Part shown: in pieces, positions 46,490 to 59,301 of the stretch
Layout of the letters: every line of letters begins with the position of its first letter
Position numbering within the stretch: position 1 is the first letter of the stretch
From: Kwoniella bestiolae CBS 10118
Lineage: Eukaryota > Basidiomycota > Tremellomycetes > Tremellales > Cryptococcaceae
DNA: 64,000 nucleotides
Direction of reading: 5' to 3'
Assembly (NCBI RefSeq): GCF_000512585.2
Contig: NC_089246.1
Location: 1,550,001 to 1,614,000, forward strand
Made by a program: the position numbers and the translations under genes
Notes under the pieces: generated by a model
What the model was told of the DNA's origin: nothing
What the model saw: the letters and a program-made list of their open reading frames with translations, nothing else
The model's database searches: none

Positions 46490-48004
46490 TTATACACCCC
46501 CGTCCGTAGCCCTCTCCCCACCTCTACCACCCGCCACCTCCCCCTCATGTCCACTCAACAACCCCGTAGTCTCCCCGACAGCTTCCTGCGCAGCCCGCAC
46601 TTCGCCAACGGTAACGACCTCCTCAGGAGGGATCTCAGTCCCCGGGGGAACAGCAATGACCCTTCCGGATCGAGTTCGTCGATGTCTCTTGGCGTGTTTG
46701 GCTGATTTGCCTGCTGCCCATGGTTTACCGGCTCCTATCAATCCAGCAAAGAATGAATTAGCTAAATTGAAACAAAAAAGTACTATTTAGCTGATAAGTT
46801 AAGTCACGTACGAGCAGCAAGAGCGGTAAATGTGAGGAGCAGGGCCATGGCGCCTGATACGATCGCTGAGCTGACACCGTAGTAGAATGATTGGTCTGTG
46901 GGAATGTATTCCATATCAGCTGGTGAGCTGAGATATTCAAGGTTAATTCGATGAACAGGAGAGATCCAGCTCACCAAGATGGCTTCCTTTCGTCTCAAAT
47001 CTCTCATCCGTCCTGAAGACATGTAAGATCAGGGCGAAGGAGAGTATTTGCAGTATACAATGAATCAGCATAGTTCCAGAGACAAGCTTCCATTGTTGTC
47101 TTCTTGCTTTTGCTCGAGCAGTTCTTTGACCTATCGCAGAAGGATTTGGATCAGTAAGGCAGCATTGATGGATTGCGACAAGCTGTTCTCTGTAGAATGG
47201 TTATGAAAAGATGAAGCTTGACTCACCTCGGTGCAAGAAGATGAATAGCAGACTTATCAAACTGGCTAGACAAGGTACCAAGGATAATTGAGCAGAGTAT
47301 CCCGCAGTGGACCAGAGGACGCAGAATTTTTCGCCGAATTGCTGACACTCGGATCTAATGAATTATAGAGCATTATAAGCCATTCCGTCTACGGGATGGT
47401 CCATAGAACCTGAATATTGACACTGGACACGCTTACTCACCTAGTGGGGAAAGCCTGGCACACCCATCCATCTCCTTCACCATACACTGGCCCGTTGACT
47501 GGTCCTAGCTCCCATCCAGAGAATACTTGGTCGGATACCAAAGGTGGATGAGAAGGTTGGAGGAAAGCTGCGTTGGGTGATGGGGTCGATCGAGTACATC
47601 TGGGTATACGAGTCAGCTCGTCGGCCGATTAGCGAATATGAGAAATAAAAGGCAGAATTACCTTCTATACAGTCCATATCTACAAGTAGTCGTACCATCA
47701 GTATCTCATATGATGCAAGGTATCAATGGGGAAAATCACTCACCTGGTCTCAAATTGTGTTGGACCGGGATTTCTCGAGATGACATGCAATAAACTTGGG
47801 ACCTGTTCTCCTTGCATCAGTCATTCATTGGTTATCGGGGGATCTCCTGGATCTCAGCTGATGGCATAGACTCACATAGATATTAAGCAGAGTCAAGGTA
47901 GTAGCGGCGAGCAGGAAAATCAGAGAAACGAGATAAGGTGATTTCCTCATTGTGTAGGGCCGCTTGATACGGGGAGGAGCAGAGTGGTGGACGTGTGCCG
48001 GCAT
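46490..48004 (-). CDS. Four-helix membrane protein, claudin/PMP22-like
   Basis: Eight exons: 47876..48004, 47744..47802, 47662..47679, 47441..47599, 47227..47354, 46975..47130, 46812..46919 and 46490..46734, giving 333 residues. The first helix (YLVSLIFLLAATTLTLLNI) follows a short basic start. The extracellular loop has RYGLYRRC, then SECQQFGEKFCVLWSTAGY with paired cysteines, as in fungal claudin-like/PMP22 proteins. Three more helices are visible: LSLVPCLASLISLLFIFL, LIHCILQILSFALILHV and VSSAIVSGAMALLLTFTALA. The C-terminal 80 residues are basic then acidic and cytosolic (KHAKRHRRTRSGR). Exon 3 has only 18 bases. Family membership is inferred from the RYGLY-C and helix pattern; function unknown. 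Confidence 0.75.
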
Positions 48005-48359
48005 CGTGGGTGATTTCGCTTGGAGTTGTAGCCAGCTATTGAGAGTGACGATATCAAGGAGCAGACGATCTTGATGTATCGAGTCGATATGCAGTGTTAT
48101 GACGAGTATGGGTGTGGACGATAAACAAAGGATTGTTCAGTACTGTACGATGATGACATGAGAACAGACCAGACCATTCAGCGTATGGTTATATGGTGAG
48201 ATTGCGGGATTGCGGGATTATCCTATGTCTATGACAACAAGTGGTGATGTCATCGTTTGAACAAGATTACAGTAATTCGCGCATTCCTTCGCCATTCTTA
48301 TGGTCCTTCTCCATAAATACAGTACATCTAACGACATAGATCATAAGAAGAACCATGAT
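48005..48359. promoter_or_regulatory. Divergent promoter of the claudin-like gene and MLH1
   Basis: About 355 bases between the two start codons. An in-frame ATG lies upstream of the MLH1 start at 48300, but the first 20 codons are not conserved-looking. No element can be named. Confidence 0.4.
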
Positions 48360-51300
48360 ATGACAACAGCAGCTATGGATGTCGATCATCAGCCGCCAGA
48401 CGCGGCGGACAACTATGAACCTCAAGGTCCAAAACCTATAAGGAAGTTGACCAAGGACGTCATCAACCAGATAGCAGCTGCAGAGGTAGGTCATCTTAGT
48501 CAATGCCATGACCAAAGCACAACGTCTTTGGGCATTGTGCCGTTATCATGTATTCTCATAACATACAATCTCTTCGCCTTCCAGTGTAAGCGACTGACAC
48601 ACCCCCAGATCATCCACAGACCAGCCAACGCCATCAAAGAACTCCTCGAAAACTCCCTCGACGCCGGATCAACCTCCATCAAAATAACCCTCAAGGACGG
48701 TGGCCTGAAATCCATACAGATCATAGATAATGGTCATGGTATCAACAAAGCGGATTTGCCATTATTATGCGAACGATACGCTACCTCGAAATTACAAAAA
48801 TTTGAGGATCTGCAGAAATTGGGTACGTATGGATTTAGGGGGGAGGCACTGGCAAGTATAAGTTATTGTAGTCATGTTGAGGTGGTTAGTAAGACTAGGA
48901 CAGAAGGATGTGGGTGGAAGTGAGTTTGTGGTGTTTCTCTTTCCCCCTTTTCAGAGGGGTCTATCCTCCTTCTCATCCTCTTCATTCGAATGAAAAGATA
49001 ATGGGAGGACGATGCTGATACTTTCTGGGGGATATTCAGAGCAAACTACCAAGATGGCGTATTGATACCGTCCAGACCCGGTGGTCCTGCTGAACCGAAA
49101 CCTACAGCAGCGAATGATGGAACTGTCATTACCGTACGTATCAATCCATCAGCTAGCTCTTGACTATGCCTTGATCAGAGAGTAGAGCTGATTTGTGATA
49201 TACTTTAAGGCTGAAGACCTATTCTACAATATGCCCTTACGAAAACGAGCGTTTAAATCCCCTTCAGACGAGTACACAAGAGTATTAGACGTGATCACCA
49301 AATATGCTGTACATAACCCACATGTGAGCTGGGTCTGCAAAAAGGTAAGTCTGGGCTGTACAATTGTGGATGAAAAAGAAAATAATCAGCTGATACGATG
49401 ATTGTGCGTTATAGGCAGGTACCTCACTGCCTGATGTCTCCACACCAGTGAGCTCAACTACAAAAGCCAACATATCCAATCTCTACACCCCGTCATTAGC
49501 TGCGGAATTGCTAGAAATTCCTTCAACGGTCTTACAACCCGAAGCGAAATTATCTTCCACAGTCAGGGGGTGGGTCAGTAATGCGAATAGCAATTGGGCT
49601 AGAAAGGGTGGTTGGCTGTTATTCATCAACAGTGAGTATCACACGACTGTTTGCAGGTGAGGTCGGACAGCTGATGATTAAGCCTTGGTGGGTGTTAGAT
49701 CGACTAGTCGAATCGAGCAAGATCAAAAAAGCGATAGATGCGTTGTATACAGCTTATCTACCTAAAGGTGCCTCACCATGGGTATATCTGAGGTAAGCGT
49801 ACCTGGCCTTCTCCACGGTCCGTCATGCTCGACTGACACGGACTTTTGGCTAGCCTTGAGATCGACCCCGCCAAGATCGACGTTAATGTCCACCCGACGA
49901 AATCAGAGGTACATTTCCTGAACGAGGATGAGATGATAGATGGGATCTGTGAGGGTGTACAGACTGCTTTGGCTGGAGCGAATGTCTCGAGGTCGTTTTC
50001 GGTTCAGGTGAGTCACGACAATACAATATCACTCATCTTGAAGCATTAATCATACCTGTCAAACTGGATACAAAACAAGACGATGACTGATCATCCATTG
50101 TCAGACCCTTCTCCCAGGTGCTAATCAACCCAATGAGAAACGTGGTGAATCTTCTGCCTCTTCTTCCCCAGCCATTCGTAAACCCGCGCCAAACTACAAA
50201 GTCAGAATGGACCCTTCGAACCGAACATTGGACTCTATGGTCACCGTAGTAGACCCCTCGCAGTTATCCGGGTTCGCCCAATCAAACTCTCAGATACTGG
50301 ATGATCTTAGACCCAGTAAGAAGAGGGCAGTTGGAAGTGCCGAGGAACCGTTCAATATCGATGATGATGAAGAGGAAGGAGAGAATGAGAGGGAAAGGGT
50401 GATGTGGAATGAGGGGTATAAAGGGAAAGGGAAGGAGAAGGAGATACCGGAGAGTGTATGCGAGTTTGATAGTATTCTTGAGCTGAGGAAGGCCGCTAGG
50501 AAAGGAGGTAATGCCGGTGAGTGGGGTGTGATACACATCGGATCAGGAGATATGCTAATACCACAGAGTATTATAGATCTCAATGAGATTATGCGTCGAC
50601 ATGCTTTTGTCGGTGTAGTGGATAGGCAATTATGTCTGTCATTGATACAGCATAGTACGAAATTGTATCTTGTCAATCATGCTTCATTAGCGTGCGTCTT
50701 TCATCATTTTCAAGACATCCACGGTATTGATGTATACTGATCTGACATAATTTGGACTATGTGTATAGGGACGAACATTTCTGTCAACTTGGCTTGAGGC
50801 AATTTGGAGCATTCAACAGATTACGTCTTGAGCCTTCGCCCAATCTCAAAGAACTGTTGAAGCTGGCGGCGGAGGATGAAAGTGGGTTGAAAGGTGTTGG
50901 GTTGAACGTCGAGGAAGTTGTCGAGGTGTGTTACTTGTTGCTGTTGTCTACTGTGCTATCGAATCTGACATGGAACACCAGAGACTGATATATGATGTGT
51001 TATCGGTTAGAGCATTTACGACCTCCTGATGGATAAGAAAGAGATGATAGATGAATATTTCTCATTATCGATCAATGATCAAGGTGATGTCGAAACGCTA
51101 CCTATGATATTGAATGGATATACACCGAATCTGGATAGGTTGCCACATTTCTTACTTTGTCTAGGTACTCAGGTGAGTGCGGGATTGCTCGTCCCAATAT
51201 CAAAAGACATCGATTGTTGCCCCGTGGCCATTACTTGAGGGAAACCGAAGTGACGTGGTATTCGCTGACTTGTACTGGTGGTCGTACAGGTCAACTGGGA

Positions 51301-51559
51301 ATCCGAGAAAGAATGCTTCGCGACCTTCCTAAAGGAACTAGCATTTTTCAACTCACCCCGACCATTCTCCAATCATCCGGGGGACGAGAGGGATGAGCAT
51401 GAGCCGTCGACAGAAGAGATCAATCATCACTTATGGCAACTTGAACATATCCTTTTCCCATCTTTCAGACGTCATACCCAATGGCCGAAGAGTAGAATGA
51501 CAGAGTTTAATATGATAGCTAATTTACCTGACCTGTTTAGGATCTTTGAGAGGTGTTAA
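48360..51559 (+). CDS. MLH1: DNA mismatch repair protein Mlh1
   Basis: Eleven exons: 48360..48485, 48609..48919, 49040..49133, 49210..49344, 49415..49631, 49699..49792, 49854..50007, 50105..50691, 50769..50925, 51011..51172 and 51290..51559, giving 768 residues. The GHL ATPase is complete: INQIAAAEIIHRPANAIKELLENSLDAG is the N-box region, DNGHGI follows, and TYGFRGEALASIS is the lid. The transducer region has FINNRLVESSKIKKA and DVNVHPTKSEVHF. An acidic, disordered linker (DDDEEEGENERE) leads to the C-terminal dimerisation part, which ends FERC, the invariant Mlh1 terminus that completes the Pms1 endonuclease site. It heterodimerises with Pms1 or Mlh3 for mismatch repair and meiotic crossover. 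ATG 48360 was preferred to 48300 because the extra 20 residues look like leader. Confidence 0.97.
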
Positions 51560-53420
51560 CTTTGAGGTTTGTATTGTGTAGTATATATTAGGATGTTGTA
51601 TTGTCTCATGGATGAAGTCACTTGGGCGGTTTTGAACATGGGCTATACATAAAGCTGTATCAAGGAGCTACTTCAATAGGTGCAACGCTTGAATTGCCGT
51701 TCGTGGATCTGGAAATTTTTTTGGTTGGATACTAGTAATTTAGTTAGCGCAAGAATGGACATACATTCCAATTTCCCATATCTTCAATTTGAATCTTCCT
51801 CGTGGCGGTATACTAAATAAGATGGGCAGGCCACGGAGCTCGCATGATCAAGAGAAACACACAGTGAATCATCAGAGTGACTTGAATGAAGCCAGACACC
51901 GACGGTGAATGGACATACGGTAACTTTATCGGTGAGTACTTCAAGAATGCGGGTGTCGTTTGTGAATGTCCACAGCTCAGCTCAAATGCTGCATCCTCGA
52001 GAGTTCAATGGCCGTCTGGAGCATTCGCGAGATAGCGAGCCGGAGGAGGGTCTGACGACAACTGCTAGTCGATTGTCGACCGAGAATCGTGCGATGGGGA
52101 TCGGACTCTTTCTTCATCATGCTGACAGTCTTTTGAGCATGTCATGTCATCTCTCACAATTTCAATTGCGAGAACCACGGAACACGCATCGCTCCACTTT
52201 GGACATTCAGATGAGCAAACGCGATCATCGACTTGGGTTTCGATAAGGTTTTGAACGTTAATGTACCTTTTCAGGCCTTGCTCGGCAATTCGGTCCGGAA
52301 CTTTGGTAAACGAGCATCAACACACTTTGTACTGTACATGCATATGCCATAGGGATCATTGAGGTGAAATCTGGATCATTTCCGCGGACCAACTGATTAT
52401 AACGAGAGAAGGGGATGCGGAGATGAAGCGATACGATATCGACGTCTCGTAATCATGAAACAAGAAAAAGACTCCAAAATCATCACGTAGCCGCTCCTAC
52501 ATGATCAGATGAGAGGGTACGAAACTTGCATAATTGAGCATGAACATACTGATAAGGCACTCACTCACCCGGGGAGATGTCCAATATGTGGTGAAACACA
52601 TTCAGCCTGACAAAGTTTCGTTAACGTTGCCATCTCCCATTGGTCAGTGGGAATGGGAATCGCAGGCTTATACTTGTACCTGACTCAATTGCCTAAATGA
52701 CAGGTGACTACACAAGGATAACCGAGTGTTCACAAGAGAGAAAAGGGTCAAAATTAGGTCAATCCCTTACGAGATGATGGGTTCACGCTTGCCGCCGGTC
52801 TTGATGACTTAATCGCCGGTGCGCGAGATGCTTCACATCCCTAACTTTGTTCCGCTTACTCAGCACGACCTCGGCTGGATCTCTGCTCGGTAAAGTCTTG
52901 GCGAGCAGACTGGCTGCGCGGTGTTCAGCTCCGTGTCCACGCGGAAATCACTACGAGGCTATAGATAGCTTTGGCACCATGTACGGGGTCCTGTCTCGGC
53001 CGGAAAATTCACAATGTGAAGTGTAACTTCAGACCGTTCGGCTCGACCATTAGGTTGACTACGACATGTATCCTCTCTTATCATCGATCTTTCGTTAGAT
53101 AGTGGAGAATGAGACCGCACAAACTTCGTTTCGCCCCTCGTTCCAGACTGGCGGAAAAAAAGTGATTCCAGCGAACCTTGTTACGGGAGCGGTGAGGTGC
53201 GGCACAGGAGAAAAGAGGTGCCTGGGTGTAATGTGGCTGGTGGACATAATGGGTCGCTGCCAGAAATTGTAATGATCTTTTCAATGCGACCAATAAAAAG
53301 TGGCTGCAACTGATGATGGGTTCTTCTGGATTTTTTTCGACGCCACCACCTATATTTAAGTGTATCTTCGTTTCGCTCTTCTCGGCATGATACAGACCAG
53401 GAACTTGACGGGATGGTTAA

Positions 53421-53981
53421 TCATGCTCCGGAAGCGAATACACGGGACTCGTGGCATGTGCCGTACAGTACAGTCAAGCTGCGATTACCTCTGACCATTC
53501 CGATCGCTGGGAGCATCGAGATCGATAGGTAGTCATATGTGCTTTGGAGATTGGCTAGCTCTCGGTGCACTGCCCTGAAAATTGCTTTGGCTTCGGGGCA
53601 AGGAGAATGGTCGTTCGCAGGCTCGAGAACAGGAGGGAACAGAATAACACATGCAGAAAGACCAATAGGAATAGCAAGACCAGTAACAGGCTCATTGAGA
53701 TTCTTTACGTTAACCATAATTGAGACGGCCCCTTTCTTATGTACATCGCCCACCATGCATCGTGTAATCTTCTCGTACAGTATTGATATTCCAGTGGCGT
53801 GAGAAAGTTTGTTTGAAGGGAAGTCCTGGAATCCGCCGATAGGAGCAGTGTAGCTGCCGGGACCGGCACGTGAAAAGCACCTAATTCCTGTTCCTAAGGT
53901 GCTTGTCACGCCTACATTGAGTTGGGCATGACTCGAGGGTACGACACATCTCACAACGGAACGAACGGAGAATTGATCCAC
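53421..53981 (-). other. Open reading frame of 186 codons, coding status doubtful
   Basis: A minus-strand frame starts MDQFSVRSVVRCVVPS and includes GISILYEKITRCMVGDVHKK and LAIPIGLSACVILFPPVLEP. Its composition is ordinary, with no low complexity. It has no introns, while neighbours have many, and no family match I can name. It may be a short unknown gene, a decayed gene or chance. Confidence 0.25.
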
Positions 53982-55442
53982 GACCAGGCGGTTGAAACCA
54001 CGTCGGAACGTTCCTCGCTTGTCTCAACGAGTCGTACTGGGATGATCATCCCATATTGTAGAGGATCGCATTTACAGAATTGGTTGAGCGAAACTGCAAC
54101 TTGGCTGGCTTGCTAGGAGGATCTCGCATCAGGGTTGAATAGATCCCGCTGTCTCTGGTGTGTGGAGTGATGGTGGTTAGTTTTATCTTGACTCAGGTGG
54201 TTGTTCGCTTCCTTGTAGTCTGCCACTATATCTAAGGGAATGGTTTCATGAATGACAGGATAATTCATCATTCTGAATTGTATGATGATTCATCGGCACC
54301 CTTCGTACCCTTACCATATCCCTGTGTATGTTAATTCTTTAATATGGCTTGTTCGATGTCCGTGCCTTGTGCTTCTAGGCTTCTATCATATATGCATCTT
54401 ACCGACGGAAGGTTCAGGTGAGTGACTACGAAACGGTACTAACCTGTTAAAACAGGTAGTGTAAAGCTTGGCATTAGCTCTGACGAAGAATGTTTGACCC
54501 CTTTATGAGTCAGGTTCCTTGGCTCCGCACTGTTACGGAGGGATGCTCTGGTAATTATTAGAATTTCCCTCCTAGGCTCTAGTGGTGGCCCACCGGCAGA
54601 GCAGTTACAGGTTCAGCGAGAGTCAATTGAGCGAAGAAGGGGATGTCGATCATGACGTTTGAGAAACAGAGATCAGAGACAAGGACAGGAGTCAGTACCA
54701 GAAAAGATCTAAGCCAGATTTACCGTGATGGCAAAACAAATCAAACCTTATTTCCCATGCACAGGATCATCGAGACCAATGAGGTGGTTGTGGTGGTACA
54801 CATGTTTCAAGGACATGTGGTCATTCCGTCTGCTGAAGTGGTCCGGTTCTTCAATTGAACATCGTTGATATCGATCAATGAGATTATTTGAATACATATT
54901 TATAGATGATGCTCTTCAGTCTTGTAATCTTTGGAATATCTCTCTCTTTTCAATACAGTTCTCAGCTCTCGGCTGACTGATCAATTGAATCACAAACTTC
55001 ATACATAGCATTAATCGATTCATGCATTCAACGACCCGACGATCCAACTTGACGACTCCACGACGGACGAGACATTTCGCCACTTTAACACCCATCCTTT
55101 GATCTGCGACTCATCCTCACGACCATCTCAAGATCCCACAAGAGCTGCCTTTAACCTTTCAAGCGCACGACTTCACCTTCACGTGTCAAACTATATCAAA
55201 TCGCCGCCGCAGCGTCTCACTCAACCTTAAACTTGGATTTCCCCGGGGGACAGATCTGCGTCTCCTTTCTAATTCAGTATAAGAGACAATTCGTCGTCCA
55301 CAACTACAGCCAAGTAGAGGAAGAAGATCAACGTTCAAGACTTGATTAACACCTCTTCTCCTCTTTCCTCACACAATCCCGTTCCTGTGCATAAACTAAC
55401 GGAACGAGGTACCCCAGAGCATCCCAACGATATCGGCAGATC

Positions 55443-55525
55443 GTGAGTCATACTCTTGCTATTTATACGTAGCAACTATGAGAAAGAAGCGTACTAATCC
55501 AATTCTTTACCGTCAGTCCTTTTAG
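55443..55525 (+). other. Probable 5' leader intron of the HMG-box gene
   Basis: GTGAGT at 55443, a TACTAAT branch-like site near 55491-55498 and TTTTAG at about 55520-55525 form a canonical intron of about 83 bases ahead of the start codon at 55634. Confidence 0.5.
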
Positions 55526-55633
55526 CTTGAGACAAAGCCGTTTTATCGCCACCACATCCTGCATATACTCCTATCAAAGGTTGGGAATTTTAACCTTGTT
55601 CCTACTTCTATCTTTTCCTCACCGAGAAGCACA

Positions 55634-57792
55634 ATGCAAAACTCGAACTCAAACCGGCAACAAACGATTGGATCATCATCATCTTCCTGTTCCAGCAGGA
55701 TGAACGATTTGCCCCCCTCTGCTGCTTGGTCAGGCTTATCCTCAACTACAAGAGAGAGACCACAATTGAGTATTCAAATTCATTCCAAACATTCTTCTGA
55801 ATCTCAATCTCAATCTCAATCTTCATATCATTCTCCACTTTCGTACTCTAGTACACCTTCTCCTTCTATACCCGCCCTATCTAGAGATAGTGTCATCTCC
55901 AATTCAACGACGATTCAGACACCCGTACCCATTAATACTTTGTCTACACAGGAGTATCCATTCAGCTTCGACTCCCCCCACAACAAGATGACGACTTCCG
56001 CCACCGCCCAGCAGATGTCATACGCAGACACGTGTACCTACACCAACGACTCTCATTCGACCCCCCAAGCAGCGTCTCACTTACATCAACCTTACCATCT
56101 GGGTATCGAGTACACGCAGGAGACCCCTACTCATAATCACTATGTCGCTCACCCCTACGATACCTCGGTGTTACATGGTCAACACCTCGGAGTACAGGGC
56201 TGGACACCTATGATCTCTGCTTTTACCATCAACCCGCAGCTCATGGAGTGAGTCCCCACTCCCCTCTCATCGCATGGCAGAAGTCTGGATATATGTACTG
56301 ACACTTGCGAATTCAGACCATCCCCTTCACGAAGCCTCAGTCCAGAATCCAACGCCTCCTACTCCCCCAGCACACTCGCCACGGAGGAGATCCCTCCTAC
56401 CGCCCCCGCCCCCGCCCCCGCCCCTCGCATGGTGATCACCAAGTCCAACGCCTCGTCAGCATCAACCACTGACGAATGGTATGATGGTCCGTCCGAATGG
56501 ATCCGGTCCGTCGCTGAATCCCACAAACGACGACGAGAGAGTTACCTAGCCAGCCCCAAAGCTTGGCCCAAGGGGGAAGGCGAACCCAAGGAACTGCAAC
56601 CCCTCACCGATCATTGTAGATTCCCTCATCTGTGGGAGGTCGAGCAGGCCAGGAGGGACTTGACCGAGGATGCGGTTGTGGCCAAGTTGATGAAGAAATC
56701 AGAAACTACCATTGCTAAGGAGTTTGCGAGATGTCAAAAAGCCGGAGAGGAGTTCAAACCCCCTAGACCTATGAATAGTGAGTCTAACGTCCTTCTTCCT
56801 GCTTTCACGACCGGATCTCGGTGGGTGAGGGAGGGCACAGTGGCTGATATTATCCTTGCTTGGCGATAGGCGCAATGGCATTCGCAGATTTCCGACGACC
56901 TCAATGGGGAGACATGTACTCCGATATGAAAACTGGGTCCATCTCCACCTGGTTATCTGCCGAATGGAGGGCATTGAAAGATCTCCGACCAGAGGAATTC
57001 GAATGGTGGACTCGAGTTTCCAAGAAGTATTGGGACAAATATGTCGAGGATTACGATTACAAGTTCACCCGGGCGCCCAACGGGGAAGGTAAAGGGTCGA
57101 AGAAACGAAAAGCCAAGGCCAAGGAGAACGCAGCTAGGGAAAAAGCCATTAGACTTTCCAACGAAGCTGCTCGACGAAATTCGAGGAGATCCACCTCGAC
57201 CAGAGGATCCCTTGCACCTCCCATGAACATCGTGTTACCCGATCAACAACACCAACAACACCACAATCAATATCAACCGTTCGGTAGTCCCAATGTCCTT
57301 GGTTTGACTGGGATTCCCACACATCACTTGACCCCTACTACGTTGACTCCGACGCATAATGGTCAACTGACATATGCCACCGGATATTTCGACGGATACA
57401 CCTTCCCGCTCACTGAGGGCTCCCAGACTCCCTCTCCACCGCAATTGCTCACTCCGCTCGAAGCACCCCATTCGTCCCATGGACACCACGGCCACTCCCA
57501 ATCACCTGGACCCAGCCCATATGCCCAGGCGTACTATTATCCTACTCAGGCGCAGATGAATTACGCACATCAGCAAGCCCAAGCCCAGCAACAACAACAA
57601 TTACACCACCAGCACCAACAACAACTTCAATTGAATATCTGTAATAGCGGTCCGAGCACTTATTACCAACCTCCTTTCCAACCCCAAGCTGCAGCTCATG
57701 AGTACTACACCCATCAAACTCCCACCCAAGGTAATGGATCGGGCGGGCATATTGCTACACTGGCTCCTCATACCGTCCCTTCTCCACAATAG
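55634..57792 (+). CDS. HMG-box transcription factor
   Basis: Three exons, 55634..56247, 56317..56777 and 56870..57792, give 665 residues. The N-terminal third is Ser/Gln/Thr-rich (ESQSQSQSS). A PAPAPAP run is encoded by CCCGCC repeats near 56400. Around residue 354 begins an HMG box: FKPPRPMNSAMAFADFRRPQ, then ISTWLSAEWRALKD, FEWWTRVSKKYWDKY, and basic KGSKKRKAKAKEN. PRPMN is the usual HMG start in MATA/Ste11-type fungal factors, but here an intron cuts the N codon and the box is divergent. The C-terminal part is Gln/His/Pro-rich with poly-Gln. This looks like a sequence-specific regulator of development or mating; Mat2-type pheromone regulators of Cryptococcus also have one HMG box, but orthology is only a guess. 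Confidence 0.8.
56396..56427. repeat. CCCGCC hexamer tandem repeat
   Basis: About four copies of a CCCGCC unit inside the HMG gene encode alternating Pro-Ala. It is C-rich on the plus strand and could vary in length. Confidence 0.7.
57573..57640 (+). repeat. CAA/CAG-rich run coding poly-Gln and Gln-His
   Basis: An interrupted Gln tract (QAQQQQQLHHQHQQQ) in the C-terminal part of the HMG-box protein. Confidence 0.7.
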
Positions 57793-58125
57793 ACGCACGA
57801 TTAAGGTATGAGGCGGAATGATAGAGAATGGCATAGAAGATAGAAAGATTAGATGGAACAATTATGGAAGTGAACAGAAGATAAGGGACGATAGCTTGTT
57901 TGTAGATTTGAGAGATCATAAATAGATAAATACACATACGATAAATCATAAACCATAGCATGAGCTTTCCTTTCCTTTCCTCCAAACTTATCTGGGTTGT
58001 AGAATGTGTTAGACGATTCCTCACATTTTAAGATAGCTATCATTATATGCATGATTTGATGAGAATACTTGATTCTTGGAGTATACAACGATTGTATTTA
58101 TACACTTGAAAAGCATTGGATGATG
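57793..58125. other. Intergenic, convergent 3' flanks of the HMG gene and DAD1
   Basis: About 330 AT-rich bases. Nothing else is seen. Confidence 0.45.
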
Positions 58126-58666
58126 TTATCGTTTCTCCGCTTTGTTGACGCTCGCCACGAAGTTTGTTGAACCTGTGCCAGGGACACCTATATCTGCTGA
58201 TTGGGCGAGTTCCGTCTGAGAAGAAAGGACGCGTTAGCATCCGTGTGGATCATGGATAGTATATCCAGCAAGGTCATTTGATTGAGTGTGTTGAGTGATC
58301 AAGTCTCGCTCACCTGCTGTTCTTTGATCAAGTCACTGAATTTCTGCGAAGCGACATTGATACATTAGCACGAATATACCAAAACCGATTGAATTGAAGG
58401 GACAACTCACACCCCACAAGGCAGCTACTGTCGTGAATTCTTTACCTACACCAAACACTTCTTCCAACTTTCTGTTCAACACGTTTGCATGTCCCATCAA
58501 CTCTTCAAAGTTCTGCGACTGGTCAATCAGTATCTTCAACGCCCAATGCGGATAAGAGTAGACTTACGGTTGATATCTCCTCTATCAGCTTAGACTTCTC
58601 TCTATCGAAGAACGACTCGTCTGGAGCGAGCGCATCGAATGCGTTTGATGGTCTGGACAGCGACAT
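58126..58666 (-). CDS. DAD1: DASH complex subunit Dad1
   Basis: Four exons: 58568..58666, 58411..58512, 58314..58343 and 58126..58215, giving 106 residues. The core is the Dad1 family signature: FDREKSKLIEEIST, then NFEELMGHANVLNRKLEEVF, GVGKEFTTVAALWGKFSDLI. Dad1 is part of the ten-subunit DASH/Dam1 ring that couples kinetochores to spindle microtubules in fungi. The C-terminal 30 residues are disordered and specific to this protein. The gene is divergent from URA2. No single frame longer than 70 codons covers it, so it must be assembled from exons. Confidence 0.92.
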
Positions 58667-59301
58667 GGTGCTTGCTGCTCTTGGTGGTTGTGGATGATGA
58701 AAATAGTTGATTTTGTTGATTACGTTCACGTTCGCTTGGACGTGTTCCGCAACGACGCGTCCCGTCTAGATCTGTAATGTATTTGGTTCCGGGGTTTCCG
58801 ATTAAAATTAATTCCACTGCGCCCTCCCACGCGAGTTATATTAAAATAGCAATAATGATCGGGATAAATGATGATAAATTGATGATTTACCCATTATATT
58901 GCCACGTGTTTCTCCACTTTTTCACGGTAATCGATACAACCTACTAGTACCAAATCTAAAAAATTTACTACTCGAGTACCACTGCTACCATCACTCACTC
59001 GTTGGTGACAGACATCTCACTTTGTATCTTTCTTCTTTCTTTCTTTTCATCTTTCCTCTTTCTCTCTTTCTCCTCTCCTCCTCTCTCCTCTTCTCCGATG
59101 CATAACTTGTTGGTCTAGCACGCCAAACCCACCACAGAAAGCAGCTCAGTGTCTGGTTCGAGCACTTTGTAAAAATACTGAAAAATAGAAAGAAGGTTCC
59201 TTAGCTCCTCTTTCTCCCCTTCCCCCCTATCGCAAGAACCAACACTCTCCCTCTTCTCTCCTTTTCTTGTAGCTACCGCGTCGAATTGATACATCTTCGC
59301 G
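58667..59301. promoter_or_regulatory. Divergent promoter of DAD1 and URA2
   Basis: About 635 bases. ACGCGT, the MluI cell-cycle box bound by MBF-type factors in ascomycetes, lies at 58755-58760, about 90 bases before the DAD1 start. A pyrimidine-rich leader (TTTCTTTCT, CTCTCCTCC) precedes the URA2 start. Function of the box here is inference. Confidence 0.45.

Larger units (their letters stand above)
51560..55633. promoter_or_regulatory. Gene-poor 4-kb region upstream of the HMG-box gene
   Basis: The longest gap in the window. It has many short frames; the largest is 53421..53981 on the minus strand (186 codons), without recognisable domain. There is no tRNA, transposase or reverse-transcriptase remnant that I can see. 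The last part carries a transcript leader with a probable intron. Large upstream regions are typical of regulatory genes, so it may hold distant control elements of the HMG gene. Confidence 0.5.

Noticed and set aside
51560..55633. Transposon or CRISPR-like array in the gene-poor region
   Set aside because: No terminal repeats, regularly spaced repeats or polymerase/transposase motifs could be seen by eye.
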